Below are positions 1 to 10,407 of a DNA stretch of 64,000 bases, in pieces; the first letter of the stretch is position 1, and every line of letters starts with the position of its first letter. The notes below the pieces were generated by a model. It was given only the letters and a program-made list of their open reading frames with translations, was not told the origin of the DNA and ran no database searches. The DNA comes from Bartonella melophagi K-2C. Its GTDB lineage: Bacteria > Pseudomonadota > Alphaproteobacteria > Rhizobiales > Rhizobiaceae. Location of the stretch: positions 124,001 to 188,000 of the forward strand of contig NZ_JH725083.1 of NCBI RefSeq assembly GCF_000278255.1. Direction: 5' to 3'. The position numbers and the translations under genes are program-made.

Positions 1-557
1 CGATATTGACTGATGTACATACAGAAGAGCAATGTATGACTGTTGCTTCAACAGTAGATATTTTGCAAATACCAGCTTTTTTGTGTCGTCAAACAGACCT
101 TTTAGTTGCGGCAGCTAAAACGGGGTGTGTAATCAATATTAAGAAAGGTCAGTTTTTAGCTCCTTGGGATATGGAGAATGTCTTAAAAAAAGTAACTCAG
201 AGTGGTAATCCTAATGTTATGCTTTGTGAACGTGGCACTTCATTTGGTTATAACCGTCTTGTTTCTGATATGCGCTCATTGCAAATTATGCGCTCATTTG
301 GAACGCCTGTTATTTTTGATGCAACACATTCTGTTCAAGAACCAGGTGGTAAGGGCGATTCATCTGGGGGGCAAAGGCAGTTTGTTGAAGCATTAGCACG
401 CGCAGCTGTTGCTGTTGGTGTTGCAGGTGTTTTTTTAGAAACACATCAAGATCCAGATAATGCGCCATCTGATGGGCCTAATATGATTAAAATTGATAAC
501 TTAAAAAGGTTGCTTGAAATTTTGATGGATTTTGATTACTTGGCAAAAAAGCATTGA
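1..557 (+). CDS. kdsA: 3-deoxy-D-manno-octulosonate 8-phosphate (KDO8P) synthase, 3' part
   Basis: The reading frame is open from the left edge, so the true start lies outside the window; the 185 or so residues seen are the C-terminal two thirds. KdsA condenses phosphoenolpyruvate with arabinose 5-phosphate to give KDO8P, the precursor of the inner-core sugar of lipopolysaccharide, in the cytoplasm. Family hallmarks visible are TDVHTEEQC near the start, the KKGQF segment, [10 protein letters not shown], the FDATHSVQ motif and the FLETHQDP motif late in the protein. In related bacteria kdsA sits directly before eno, as here. Identity is near certain; only the missing N-terminus is unknown. Confidence 0.96.
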   Translation, partial: ILTDVHTEEQCMTVASTVDILQIPAFLCRQTDLLVAAAKTGCVINIKKGQFLAPWDMENVLKKVTQSGNPNVMLCERGTSFGYNRLVSDMRSLQIMRSFGTPVIFDATHSVQEPGGKGDSSGGQRQFVEALARAAVAVGVAGVFLETHQDPDNAPSDGPNMIKIDNLKRLLEILMDFDYLAKKH

Positions 558-604
558 ATATCGAGTATAGATAATTTCTATGAATGGCGTTATGAATAAT
601 GTGA

Positions 605-1903
<1,299 letters not shown>

Positions 1904-1905
1904 TA

Positions 1906-1943
1906 GCTGTTAAACAAAATATTACATTCTTTATATTAACAGC
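1906..1943 (+). terminator. Possible weak terminator hairpin after eno
   Basis: GCTGTTAA at 1906-1913 is complementary to TTAACAGC at 1936-1943, followed by a T-rich stretch. The 22-base loop makes it a weak candidate. It sits directly behind the eno stop codon. Confidence 0.3.
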
Positions 1944-2003
1944 ATTTTTAAATTTTACTATTTTATTAATAATAAGTAAATAATAGTTTTATAGGTGGTT
2001 GTG

Positions 2004-2402
2004 ATGAGAGGAAGAATTATTAGTCAGGAACAGGGGACATACCTTATTTCAGGTGATGATGGTGAACGTTATCAATTTGCACTTTGTGATTGGTTAGGAA
2101 AAAGCTCACCAAAAGTTGGTGATTATCTTGACTTTGTTGGTAAGGATGGTGCCGCTACTTCTGTTTTTCCATTGGTGAAACAACAATATTCAAAATTAGT
2201 TCTTGCACTTGTTTGTTTCCTTATAGGTACTTTTGGTGTTCATCGTTTTATAGTTGGTAAAACTGGGACTGGTGTTTTTATGCTTATCCTATCTTTATCT
2301 ATTTTGGGGTTACCTATTTCTGGAATTTGGGCATTTATTGATTTTATCGTCATTTTAGTAGGGGGGTTTACTGACAAAGATGGAAATAAAATCAGAAGTT
2401 AG
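2004..2402 (+). CDS. TM2-domain membrane protein
   Basis: A 132-residue protein with an N-terminal soluble half of about 65 residues and a C-terminal TM2 domain: two hydrophobic helices joined by a short turn, with the characteristic FLIGTFGVHRFIVGKTGTGV segment (G, HRF and G positions conserved in TM2 proteins) and a terminal helix ending FIVILVGGFTDKDG. The N-terminal half (RGRIISQEQGTYLISGDDG) looks like a small beta-barrel. Function is not known; TM2 proteins are inner-membrane proteins. ATG 2004 follows AGGTGG with a usable spacing; GTG at 1995 or 2001 are alternatives. It stands alone between eno and the septum gene. Confidence 0.75.
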   Translation: MRGRIISQEQGTYLISGDDGERYQFALCDWLGKSSPKVGDYLDFVGKDGAATSVFPLVKQQYSKLVLALVCFLIGTFGVHRFIVGKTGTGVFMLILSLSILGLPISGIWAFIDFIVILVGGFTDKDGNKIRS

Positions 2403-2557
2403 CGGATATTTTATATTTCGCTATAAAGTGTGACATTGTTATTGTTGCGGGTAATATAAAGTATAAAAATAGGCTGCGTACGGTTGTTTTGATAATAAGC
2501 TGTTAATCAAAGTCATGCATAAATTGAATAGAATATTTTAAAAAGATCATGACTGTT

Positions 2558-2887
2558 ATGTGGACAAAACAAAAACGTAGATCGATTACAGCACGCTTTA
2601 TTCTACCATTTATAACGGTTGGGGTTTTTAGCTATTTTGGTTATCATATTTATCATGGTGACTACGGACTTTCTGCACGCAGCAAAATTATTCAGCATAT
2701 TACTGAATTGAAGGAGGAGCTTTATAAAATAGAAGTTGAGCGAATGTCTATTGAAAAACGTATTTCTCTTTTACGTGATGGGCATATTGAAAAAGATATG
2801 TTGGATGAATATGTGAGGAAAAATTTAAACTTTTCCAAACCAAATGAATTAACAATTTTAATTTCTCCTGACGAGATTAAAAGTTAA
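2558..2887 (+). CDS. FtsB/DivIC-family septum formation initiator
   Basis: A 109-residue single-pass membrane protein: positively charged N-terminus, one transmembrane helix (about residues 12-30), then a coiled coil (about 42-72, rich in E, K, L and I) and a short conserved tail. This is the architecture of FtsB/DivIC, which joins FtsL and FtsQ at the division septum. Its place just upstream of pdhA is the usual one in Rhizobiales, where the gene is annotated as a septum formation initiator. ATG 2558 gives the MWT start seen in relatives; ATG 2549 is an in-frame alternative. Confidence 0.85.
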   Translation: MWTKQKRRSITARFILPFITVGVFSYFGYHIYHGDYGLSARSKIIQHITELKEELYKIEVERMSIEKRISLLRDGHIEKDMLDEYVRKNLNFSKPNELTILISPDEIKS

Positions 2888-3014
2888 CTAGAATCGGTTA
2901 ACTAAAAAAACAATTTAAAACAGTCACTTATGATGAAATGTGAACTGATTTTATAACACTTGTAACTTTTGTTCGTAAAGGTTATTTCTAGATAATCATC
3001 GAAGGGAGTTTAAT

Positions 3015-4055
3015 ATGGCAGAACGGGCTAAAAAAAAATCTACGCCGGTAATGCAAGCCACATTATCAAACGTTACCAAAACAGCGAAGAAAGCTAATTT
3101 TACAAAAGATGAAACAATTGCTGTTTATCGCGAAATGCTTTTGATTCGTCGTTTTGAAGAAAAAGCAGGTCAACTTTATGGTATGGGCTTAATTGGTGGG
3201 TTTTGTCATCTTTATATCGGGCAAGAAGCCGTTGTTGTTGGTACATTAAAAGCAGCAAAAGAAGGTGATCAGATCATCACATCTTATCGTGATCATGGAC
3301 ATATGTTAGCGGCTGGTATGAGTCCGCGTGGTGTTATGGCGGAATTGACAGGGCGTCAGGGAGGTTTTTCCAAAGGAAAAGGCGGCTCAATGCATATGTT
3401 TTCCAAAGAAAAGAATTTTTATGGTGGGCATGGCATTGTTGGTGCGCAAGTTCCAATTGGTACAGGCTTGGCTTTTTCGAATCAGTATCTTGGTAAAGAT
3501 AATGTGACATTGGTTTATTTTGGTGATGGGGCTGCAAATCAAGGGCAAGTTTATGAAAGTTTTAACATGGCCTCACTTTGGAAGCTTCCTGTTATCTATA
3601 TCATTGAAAATAATCAATATGCTATGGGGACGTCAGTTTCTCGTGCATCTGCGGAAACGGATTTTTCCCGTCGTGGCCTTTCTTTTGAAATTCCAGGCAT
3701 TGTCGTTGATGGTATGGATGTTCATGCAGTAAAAGGGGCTGCTGATGAGGCAATTGCTTGGGCACGTTCGGGGAAGGGGCCGATCATTCTTGATATGCAG
3801 ACTTATCGTTATCGTGGTCATTCCATGTCTGATCCAGCAAAATATAGATCAAAAGAGGAAGTACAAAAAATAAGAGAAGAGCAAGATCCGATTGACCAAG
3901 TAAAACAACACGTTATTAAACAAGGTTGGGTTAGTGAAGACGATTTGAAGTCTATTGATAAAGAAGTCCGTGCAATTGTCGCTGATGCAGCAGATTTTGC
4001 ACAAAATGATCAAGAGCCAGATGCTTCTGAGCTCTATACTGATATTCTAGTTTAA
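3015..4055 (+). CDS. pdhA: Pyruvate dehydrogenase E1 component, alpha subunit
   Basis: The thiamine-diphosphate-dependent decarboxylase half of E1, which takes pyruvate and passes a hydroxyethyl group to the lipoyl arm of E2. The 346-residue length is normal. Seen: a lysine-rich N-terminal tail, [28 protein letters not shown], the SYRDHGH segment, GKGGSMHMF, the ThDP-binding GDGAANQGQ...[10 protein letters not shown] stretch, and the [11 protein letters not shown] phosphorylation-loop motif. GAAGGGAG lies just before ATG 3015. It heads pdhABC; pdhB follows after 16 bases. Confidence 0.97.
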   Translation: MAERAKKKSTPVMQATLSNVTKTAKKANFTKDETIAVYREMLLIRRFEEKAGQLYGMGLIGGFCHLYIGQEAVVVGTLKAAKEGDQIITSYRDHGHMLAAGMSPRGVMAELTGRQGGFSKGKGGSMHMFSKEKNFYGGHGIVGAQVPIGTGLAFSNQYLGKDNVTLVYFGDGAANQGQVYESFNMASLWKLPVIYIIENNQYAMGTSVSRASAETDFSRRGLSFEIPGIVVDGMDVHAVKGAADEAIAWARSGKGPIILDMQTYRYRGHSMSDPAKYRSKEEVQKIREEQDPIDQVKQHVIKQGWVSEDDLKSIDKEVRAIVADAADFAQNDQEPDASELYTDILV

Positions 4056-4071
4056 AGTGGGGAACGTGAAT

Positions 4072-5424
4072 ATGTCTATTGATATTTTGATGCCAGCACT
4101 TTCACCAACGATGGAAGAAGGTAAATTGTCTAGATGGCTCAAGAAAGAGGGTGATAACGTCAGCTCCGGTGATGTGATTGCTGAAATTGAAACTGATAAA
4201 GCAACAATGGAAGTAGAAGCTGTTGATGAGGGTACTATTGGTAAAATTTTAGTTCCTGAAGGTACTGAAGGTGTGAAGGTTAATACTGCTATTGCTATAT
4301 TGTTGGAAGAGGGTGAAAATGCTGCAAACATTTCACAAATCACAACTAAAAAAATAGAGAAAGCTTCTTCTTCTTTATCAATGCCGGTTCGTCCTGTTTT
4401 TGATGTTGGAAGTGATCCTGATATTCCTGCGGATGTTGAAATGGTTACAATGACGGTACGTGAGGCACTTAATCAAGCTATGGCTGAAGAAATGCGACGC
4501 GATGAGACGGTCTTTTTAATGGGTGAGGAAGTAGCGCAATATCAAGGTGCTTATAAAGTCAGCCAAGGTTTATTAGAAGAATTTAGTACGCGCCGAGTTA
4601 TTGATACACCAATTACAGAACACGGTTTTGCGGGGTTGGGTGTTGGTGCTGCATTTGGAGGTTTGCGTCCTATTGTTGAATTTATGACATTTAATTTTGC
4701 TATGCAGGCGGTTGATCAAATTATTAATTCAGCGGCAAAAACTCGTTATATGTCTGGTGGACAGATGTCTACCCCTATAGTTTTTCGTGGCCCCAATGGT
4801 GCTGCTGCACGTGTTGGGGCTCAGCATTCACAGTGTTATGCTGCATGGTATAGTCATATTCCGGGTCTGAAAGTTGTTATGCCTTATAATGCAGCGGATG
4901 CAAAAGGTTTGCTAAAGGCTGCTATTCGTGATGATAATCCTGTTATTTTTCTTGAAAATGAAATTTTGTATGGTTATCAATTTGAAGTTCCTAAAATGGA
5001 TGATTTTGTTTTACCTATTGGTAAGGCGCATATTTATAAATCTGGCCAGGATGTGACGATTGTTGCTTATGGGATTGGAATGCATTATGCAGTTCAGGCA
5101 TTGCCGGAAATTGAGAAGCTTGGCATTGATGTTGAATTAATTAATTTGCGTACTATTCGCCCAATGGATCTTCCAACAATTCTTGCTTCAGTTAAAAAGA
5201 CTGGTCGTTTAATAACGGTTGAAGAGGGGTATCCTCAATCATCTGTTGGTACTGAAATAGCAACACGTGTTATGCAGCAGGCTTTTGATTATCTTGATGC
5301 ACCAGTTTCTACAATTGCTGGCAAAGATGTTCCCATGCCTTATGCTGCCAATCTTGAAAAATTGGCTTTACCGAGTATTACTGAAATTGTCGAAGCTGTT
5401 AAGGCTGTGACTTATCGAGCATAA
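4072..5424 (+). CDS. pdhB: Pyruvate dehydrogenase E1 component, beta subunit, with N-terminal lipoyl domain
   Basis: Partner of PdhA in the E1 heterotetramer. The protein of 450 residues is a fusion: residues 1-80 are a biotinyl/lipoyl domain with the modification motif [11 protein letters not shown] (acceptor lysine in DKA), then a proline/serine linker, then the E1-beta transketolase domains from about residue 125 ([51 protein letters not shown]) and the C-terminal transketolase domain. The lipoylated E1-beta is a known alphaproteobacterial arrangement. ATG 4072 was preferred over GTG 4057 because GTGGGGA at 4057-4063 then serves as ribosome-binding site. Confidence 0.96.
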   Translation: MSIDILMPALSPTMEEGKLSRWLKKEGDNVSSGDVIAEIETDKATMEVEAVDEGTIGKILVPEGTEGVKVNTAIAILLEEGENAANISQITTKKIEKASSSLSMPVRPVFDVGSDPDIPADVEMVTMTVREALNQAMAEEMRRDETVFLMGEEVAQYQGAYKVSQGLLEEFSTRRVIDTPITEHGFAGLGVGAAFGGLRPIVEFMTFNFAMQAVDQIINSAAKTRYMSGGQMSTPIVFRGPNGAAARVGAQHSQCYAAWYSHIPGLKVVMPYNAADAKGLLKAAIRDDNPVIFLENEILYGYQFEVPKMDDFVLPIGKAHIYKSGQDVTIVAYGIGMHYAVQALPEIEKLGIDVELINLRTIRPMDLPTILASVKKTGRLITVEEGYPQSSVGTEIATRVMQQAFDYLDAPVSTIAGKDVPMPYAANLEKLALPSITEIVEAVKAVTYRA

Positions 5425-5440
5425 CGAAGGAAAAAGCACT

Positions 5441-6769
5441 ATGCCTATTAAGATTACAATGCCTGCGCTTTCTCCCACAATGGAAGAAGGAAATTTGCTG
5501 AAATGGAATATCAAGGAAGGTGATAAGGTCTCTACAGGTGATGTTATTGCTGAAATTGAGACAGATAAAGCAACGATGGAAGTAGAAGCTGTTGATGAAG
5601 GAACAGTTGCAAAGATTGTTGTTCCTGCTGGAGCGCAGGGAGTTAAAGTTAATACTTTAATCGTGATTTTGGCAGAAGAAGGTGAAGACTTAAGTGAAGT
5701 GGCTAAAATCGCGGAAAATAAATCTTCTTCTGTTTCGGAGAGAGTACCAGTTGATGAAAAGCAGGTGGTATCAAAGGATGTACAGGTTTCTAATGCACCA
5801 CAAGCTCAGCTATCAGTGCAGAAACATGAAAATAATATACGTCTTTTTTCATCACCTTTAGCGCGGAGGTTAGCGGCTCAAGAAGGCCTTAATTTATCAC
5901 TTATTTCTGGCACAGGCCCTCATGGGAGGATTATTAAGCGTGACTTGGAGAAAATTTTAAGTGATGGCACTCTTAAAGCTTCTTGTTCATTACAAGTTGC
6001 TCAACCAATGGCAACTGGTATTGCGGATGAACAAATAATAAAACTATTTAGAGAAGGTGAATATACACTTACACCTCATAATAGTATGCGTAAAACAATT
6101 GCTAAGCGTTTGACTGAATCAAAACAAATGGTGCCGCATTTCTACGTAACAGTAGACTGTGAGCTTGATGCGTTGTTGGCATTACGTGCGCAACTTAATG
6201 CTGCTGCTCCAATGGTTAAAACACAAGAAGGTACTAAATCCGCTTATAAATTGTCCATAAATGATATGGTTATTAAAGCTATTGCACTTTCTTTGAAAGC
6301 TATACCTGATGCTAATGTGTCGTGGCTTGAAGGTGGAGTGCTTTATCACAAACACTGTGATGTTGGTGTTGCTGTTTCTATTCCAAATGGGTTAATTACA
6401 CCAATTATTCGCCATGCAGAAGAAAAATCTTTGCCTATTATTTCTAATGAGATGAAGGATTTTGTAACGCGCGCCCGTGAACGTAAGTTGAAGCCAGAAG
6501 AATATCAGGGGGGGACAACAGCAGTATCGAATATGGGTATGTATGGTGTAAAAGAGTTTTCTGCCATTATTAATTCACCACATGCAACGATTTTTGCGAT
6601 TGGTGCAGGTGAACAGCGAGCAATTGTTAAGGATGGTGCATTAGCAATTGCTACTATGATGTCAGTTACACTTTCCACTGATCATCGCGCAGTTGATGGT
6701 GCATTAGCAGCAGAACTTGCTCAAGCCTTTAAAAAGCTGATTGAAAATCCACTAGCAATGTTAATGTAG
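5441..6769 (+). CDS. pdhC: Dihydrolipoamide acetyltransferase, pyruvate dehydrogenase E2
   Basis: Core of the pyruvate dehydrogenase complex: transfers the acetyl group from lipoamide to CoA. The 442 residues comprise one lipoyl domain (1-80, [11 protein letters not shown] again), a flexible linker, a peripheral-subunit-binding domain (about 138-175, SSPLARRLAAQEGL...GPHGRIIKRDLE) and the catalytic domain (about 215-442) ending with the active-site motif STDHRAVDGA. The first 60 residues are nearly identical to the lipoyl domain of the upstream pdhB, so the two regions form a diverged direct repeat in DNA. Starts 16 bases after pdhB. Confidence 0.96.
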   Translation: MPIKITMPALSPTMEEGNLLKWNIKEGDKVSTGDVIAEIETDKATMEVEAVDEGTVAKIVVPAGAQGVKVNTLIVILAEEGEDLSEVAKIAENKSSSVSERVPVDEKQVVSKDVQVSNAPQAQLSVQKHENNIRLFSSPLARRLAAQEGLNLSLISGTGPHGRIIKRDLEKILSDGTLKASCSLQVAQPMATGIADEQIIKLFREGEYTLTPHNSMRKTIAKRLTESKQMVPHFYVTVDCELDALLALRAQLNAAAPMVKTQEGTKSAYKLSINDMVIKAIALSLKAIPDANVSWLEGGVLYHKHCDVGVAVSIPNGLITPIIRHAEEKSLPIISNEMKDFVTRARERKLKPEEYQGGTTAVSNMGMYGVKEFSAIINSPHATIFAIGAGEQRAIVKDGALAIATMMSVTLSTDHRAVDGALAAELAQAFKKLIENPLAMLM

Positions 6770-6901
6770 TGATTGTTAAGTACTTCACATAAATTATGCA
6801 TGTGCAAGAGTGGTGATATGGAAAAAGTAGATCTGAATAATCTTAATAATAGTTTTGTAGCTTCTTTTGATTTAATGAAGGTGTTTATGTGTATTCTTAG
6901 A

Positions 6902-6945
6902 AACAGGATATACTAAAAAAATTTATCCTGTTAGTTTTCTGTTTT
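6902..6945 (+). terminator. Terminator after pdhABC
   Basis: AACAGGATA at 6902-6910 pairs perfectly with TATCCTGTT at 6924-6932 across a 13-base A-rich loop, followed by AGTTTTCTGTTTT. It separates pdhABC from lpdA and suggests lpdA has its own promoter. A 32-codon reading frame at 6818-6916 overlaps it and is probably not a gene. Confidence 0.6.
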
Positions 6946-6995
6946 AAGCTTGGATAGTCTGGATCCGTTTTATTTATGTCCATGGAGGGATTACT

Positions 6996-8456
6996 GTGGC
7001 AAATCTTTATGATATAATTGTAATTGGTTCAGGACCGGGCGGATATGTAACTGCAATTCGCGCGGCACAATGTGGTTTCAAGACTGCAATTGTTGAACGT
7101 GAACATTTAGGTGGTATTTGCTTAAATTGGGGGTGTATTCCAACAAAAGCTCTTTTGCGTTCAGCGGAAATGAAGCATTTTGCTGAACATGCAGAAGATT
7201 ATGGGCTAAAACTTAATGGTTCAATTGAAGTAAATATTAAGGATGTTGTAGCACGTTCACGTGGGGTTTCAGCACGTTTAAATGCTGGTATTGGTTTTCT
7301 GATGAAGAAAAACAAGATTGATATTATTTGGGGTGAAGCAAAGCTAACTAAGGCAGCTAAAGGTAGCCAGCTTGCAGAAATTGTGGTTTCTCCATCATCT
7401 AAAGCTATTGTGCAACCACAAAATCCAGTGCCTAAGGGAACATTAGGTGAGGGGACTTATCAGGCAAAACATATAATTATTGCGACTGGTGCCCGTCCAC
7501 GTTCTATTCCCGGTATTGAACCAGATGGAAAGCTTATTTGGACTTATTTTGAAGCGATGGTACCGCATACACTACCAAAGTCACTGTTGGTGATGGGGTC
7601 TGGAGCAATCGGTATTGAATTTGCTTCTTTTTATCATGATATGGGTTCTCAAGTAACTGTCATTGAAATGATGCCTCAAATTATGCCGGTTGAGGATGTT
7701 GAAATTTCAACATTTGCGCGTAAACAGTTAGAGAAAAAAGGCATACGTATTTTGACTGATGCAAAAGTGACAAAGGTTGAAAAAGCTGTTGATTCTATTA
7801 CAGCGCATATCGATGTTAAAGGTAAAACAGAAACAATAACAGCTGATCAATTGATTTCAGCTGTTGGAGTTCAAGGTAATATTGAGAATCTTGGATTAGA
7901 AGCATTAGGTGTCAAAACTGATCGTGGATGCATTATAACTGATGAATGGAGCTGGACGGGTGTAGAAGGGATATATGCTATTGGTGATGTTGCTGGTCCC
8001 CCTATGTTGGCTCATAAGGCAGAAGAAGAAGGCGTAATCTGCGTTGAGCGTATTGCAGGCCTGAAAAGCGCTCATGCACTTGATAAAGGGAAAATTCCTG
8101 GATGTATCTATTGTACACCACAGGTTGCTTCTGTAGGATTTTCAGAGAAAGCAGCAAAAGAGGCTGGTTACGATATACGTATCGGTCGTTATTCTTTTTC
8201 AGCTAACGGTAAGGCAATTGCTTTAGGTGAAGATCAAGGGTTGGTTAAGACTATTTTTGATAAAAAAACAGGGCAACTTCTTGGTGCCCATATGGTAGGA
8301 GCAGAAGTAACAGAACTCATTCAAGGTTTTGTTATTGCCATGAATCTTGAAACAACCGAAGAAGAATTAATGAGCACTGTTTTTCCACATCCGACATTAT
8401 CAGAGATGATGAAAGAAAGTGTATTAGATGCGTACGATCAAGTTTTAAATGCTTGA
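6996..8456 (+). CDS. lpdA: Dihydrolipoamide dehydrogenase (E3)
   Basis: FAD-dependent disulfide oxidoreductase that reoxidises the lipoyl arms of the 2-oxoacid dehydrogenase complexes with NAD+. 486 residues: FAD-binding GSGPGGYVTAIRAAQ at the N-terminus, the redox-active disulfide GGICLNWGCIPTKA (two cysteines five apart), NAD-binding GSGAIGIEFASFYHDMGS, YAIGDVAGPPMLAHKA, and the C-terminal dimer interface with the catalytic HPTLSE histidine. The GTG start at 6996 has GGAGGGA 5 bases upstream. Its place after pdhC and before lipA makes it the E3 of pyruvate dehydrogenase. Confidence 0.96.
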   Translation: MANLYDIIVIGSGPGGYVTAIRAAQCGFKTAIVEREHLGGICLNWGCIPTKALLRSAEMKHFAEHAEDYGLKLNGSIEVNIKDVVARSRGVSARLNAGIGFLMKKNKIDIIWGEAKLTKAAKGSQLAEIVVSPSSKAIVQPQNPVPKGTLGEGTYQAKHIIIATGARPRSIPGIEPDGKLIWTYFEAMVPHTLPKSLLVMGSGAIGIEFASFYHDMGSQVTVIEMMPQIMPVEDVEISTFARKQLEKKGIRILTDAKVTKVEKAVDSITAHIDVKGKTETITADQLISAVGVQGNIENLGLEALGVKTDRGCIITDEWSWTGVEGIYAIGDVAGPPMLAHKAEEEGVICVERIAGLKSAHALDKGKIPGCIYCTPQVASVGFSEKAAKEAGYDIRIGRYSFSANGKAIALGEDQGLVKTIFDKKTGQLLGAHMVGAEVTELIQGFVIAMNLETTEEELMSTVFPHPTLSEMMKESVLDAYDQVLNA

Positions 8457-8532
8457 TAATTAGGTTATATGAAGAATTTTGTATTTTATGATTTTTCATC
8501 GGCGTTCGCTCTTGAGAAGGCAGAGATCTTAG

Positions 8533-9486
8533 ATGGTTACGGTGGTTGATAGAGTTACGAATAGACGTGTTCGTCATCCTGAAAAGGTGCATCGTCCAGA
8601 TACGGTCATTCAGAAAAAACCAGATTGGATTCGTGTAAAAGCACCAACATCACAAATCTATAAGGAAACCCATAGTATTGTACGTTCCAATAAATTGGTG
8701 ACAGTATGTGAGGAAGCTGGTTGTCCAAATATTGGTGAATGTTGGAGCCAGCGACATGCTAGCTTTATGATTTTAGGTGAAATATGTACACGAGCTTGTG
8801 CTTTTTGCAATGTTGCAACAGGTATTCCACTTGCGGTTGATGATGATGAGCCAGAGCGTGTGGCAGATGCTGTTGCACAGATGGCGTTAAAGCATGTTGT
8901 CATTACATCTGTTGATCGCGATGATTTGGTTGATGGTGGTGCACAGCATTTTGCGAAAGTTATTCATGCTATTCGTCAAAAGATTCCTACAACAACAATT
9001 GAAGTCCTTACACCTGATTTTCGCCATAAGGATAATGCATTAGAAATTGTAGTTGCTGCTAAACCTGATGTTTTTAATCATAATTTGGAAACAGTTCCAT
9101 CTAAATATTTGAAGGTACGCCCAGGGGCACGTTATTTTCATTCAATTCGATTGTTACAACGTGTCAAAGAACTTGATCCAACAATTTTTACAAAATCAGG
9201 AATTATGGTTGGTCTTGGGGAAGAACGGAATGAAATTTTTCAATTGATGGATGATTTGCGTTCTGCTGATGTAGATTTTATGACAATTGGGCAATATTTG
9301 CAGCCTACGCGAAAGCATCATCCTGTTATTCGTTTTGTAACTCCTGATGAATTTGAATCTTTTGCCAAGGTTGGTAAGGCAAAAGGTTTTTTACATATGG
9401 CCTCTAATCCTCTGACACGTTCATCTCATCATGCTGGAGATGACTTTAAAGCTTTGCAAAAAGCACGTGCTGAAAAATTTGCTTGA
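8533..9486 (+). CDS. lipA: Lipoyl synthase
   Basis: Radical SAM enzyme that inserts two sulfurs into octanoyl groups on lipoyl domains, activating the complexes encoded just upstream. 317 residues. Both iron-sulfur sites are visible: the auxiliary cluster motif [12 protein letters not shown] and the radical SAM motif CTRACAFCN, plus the conserved C-terminal RSSHHA segment whose serine ligates the auxiliary cluster. Lies 76 bases after lpdA, and ends just before the RatA/Coq10-like gene, the usual Rhizobiales order. Confidence 0.97.
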   Translation: MVTVVDRVTNRRVRHPEKVHRPDTVIQKKPDWIRVKAPTSQIYKETHSIVRSNKLVTVCEEAGCPNIGECWSQRHASFMILGEICTRACAFCNVATGIPLAVDDDEPERVADAVAQMALKHVVITSVDRDDLVDGGAQHFAKVIHAIRQKIPTTTIEVLTPDFRHKDNALEIVVAAKPDVFNHNLETVPSKYLKVRPGARYFHSIRLLQRVKELDPTIFTKSGIMVGLGEERNEIFQLMDDLRSADVDFMTIGQYLQPTRKHHPVIRFVTPDEFESFAKVGKAKGFLHMASNPLTRSSHHAGDDFKALQKARAEKFA

Positions 9487-9497
9487 TAGAGAGAGTT

Positions 9498-9959
9498 ATG
9501 CCAACTTTTACAACACATCGGCAAATTGCCCATACTGCTCATGAAATGTTTAACCTTGTTGCAGATATTGAGTCTTATCCTGAATTTTTACCAATGTGTG
9601 AGGCTTTAATAATACGTTCTCGGAAGGAGTATAAGGAAAAGACATTGCTCCTTGCTGATATGACAGTTGGTTATAAAATGATTCGAGAAATGTTTACGAC
9701 ACAGGTACTTCTTCAACCTAAGAAAAATCTTATTGAGGTTAAATATATTGATGGTCCATTTAAATATCTTGAAAATCATTGGGTATTTCATCAAATTCAA
9801 AATATGAATGCATGTAATGTAGAGTTTTTTATTAATTATGAATTTAAGAGCAAAATGTTAGAATTACTCACGGGATCGATGTTTGATATTGCTTTTCATA
9901 AATTTACAAATGCTTTTGAAAAACGTGCTCATCAGATTTACGGTGTTTTAGAGATATAA
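9498..9959 (+). CDS. RatA/Coq10-like START-domain protein
   Basis: A 153-residue single-domain protein of the polyketide cyclase / START fold, the family of bacterial RatA and mitochondrial Coq10. Seen: HTAHEMFNLVADIESYPEFLPMC near the N-terminus, in full agreement with the family signature (shown here only in pieces: AHEMFNLVADIESYPEF, LPMC), and a C-terminal helix with FEKRAHQIYG. Members bind hydrophobic ligands such as ubiquinone and support respiration; E. coli RatA was described as affecting 70S ribosome association. ATG 9498 with AGAGAGA before it is preferred over TTG 9483, which would overlap lipA. Confidence 0.85.
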   Translation: MPTFTTHRQIAHTAHEMFNLVADIESYPEFLPMCEALIIRSRKEYKEKTLLLADMTVGYKMIREMFTTQVLLQPKKNLIEVKYIDGPFKYLENHWVFHQIQNMNACNVEFFINYEFKSKMLELLTGSMFDIAFHKFTNAFEKRAHQIYGVLEI

Positions 9960-10407
9960 TAGTTGAGTTTGCTTGGACGCGTAACGAATATTGCATTTTG
10001 CAGGCTGCATTATAACAAGATCTAAAACTAAAAATTGGATGCAAAAGAATATTATAAAAATGCACAAATTTTATAGATTTATTGAGGCGCTATTTTCAAA
10101 ATTTTTCATGTTTATAACAAAAATTGAGATTATAGCCTTTTGAGTATTTTTTATTTTTAGCTATCGTAAGAACAAATTTTTGCAAAATGACATAATACGT
10201 TTATAAATTTAGTGCATATAACTATCAGATTTATTTTAATTTCTTTGAATAAACAATGAATTTGCCAATCGGATCTATCTACTGATTTTACAATATCGGT
10301 AGGATTTGCGACGGTGATTTCTTTATAAAAATACTACGATTGTGAGTAATAGATCTTTTGAAAGACAAATCGTTAGAACTACATGGTCTGCATTTCACAA
10401 ATGCATA
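9960..10407. other. 448-base non-coding gap between convergent genes
   Basis: No reading frame of convincing length or composition on either strand. The two flanking genes converge here. In relatives a minus-strand cinA-type gene can occupy this position; I looked for its SCTGG and TGIAGP motifs in the minus strand and could not find them. Very AT-rich, consistent with decayed DNA. Confidence 0.6.

Noticed and set aside
6818-6916. 32-codon frame between pdhC and lpdA
   Set aside because: Overlaps the pdhABC terminator and has no recognisable feature; the start context is weak.
9960-10407. Possible cinA remnant on the minus strand
   Set aside because: I searched the minus strand for SCTGG and TGIAGP motifs and saw neither; similarity was not convincing.
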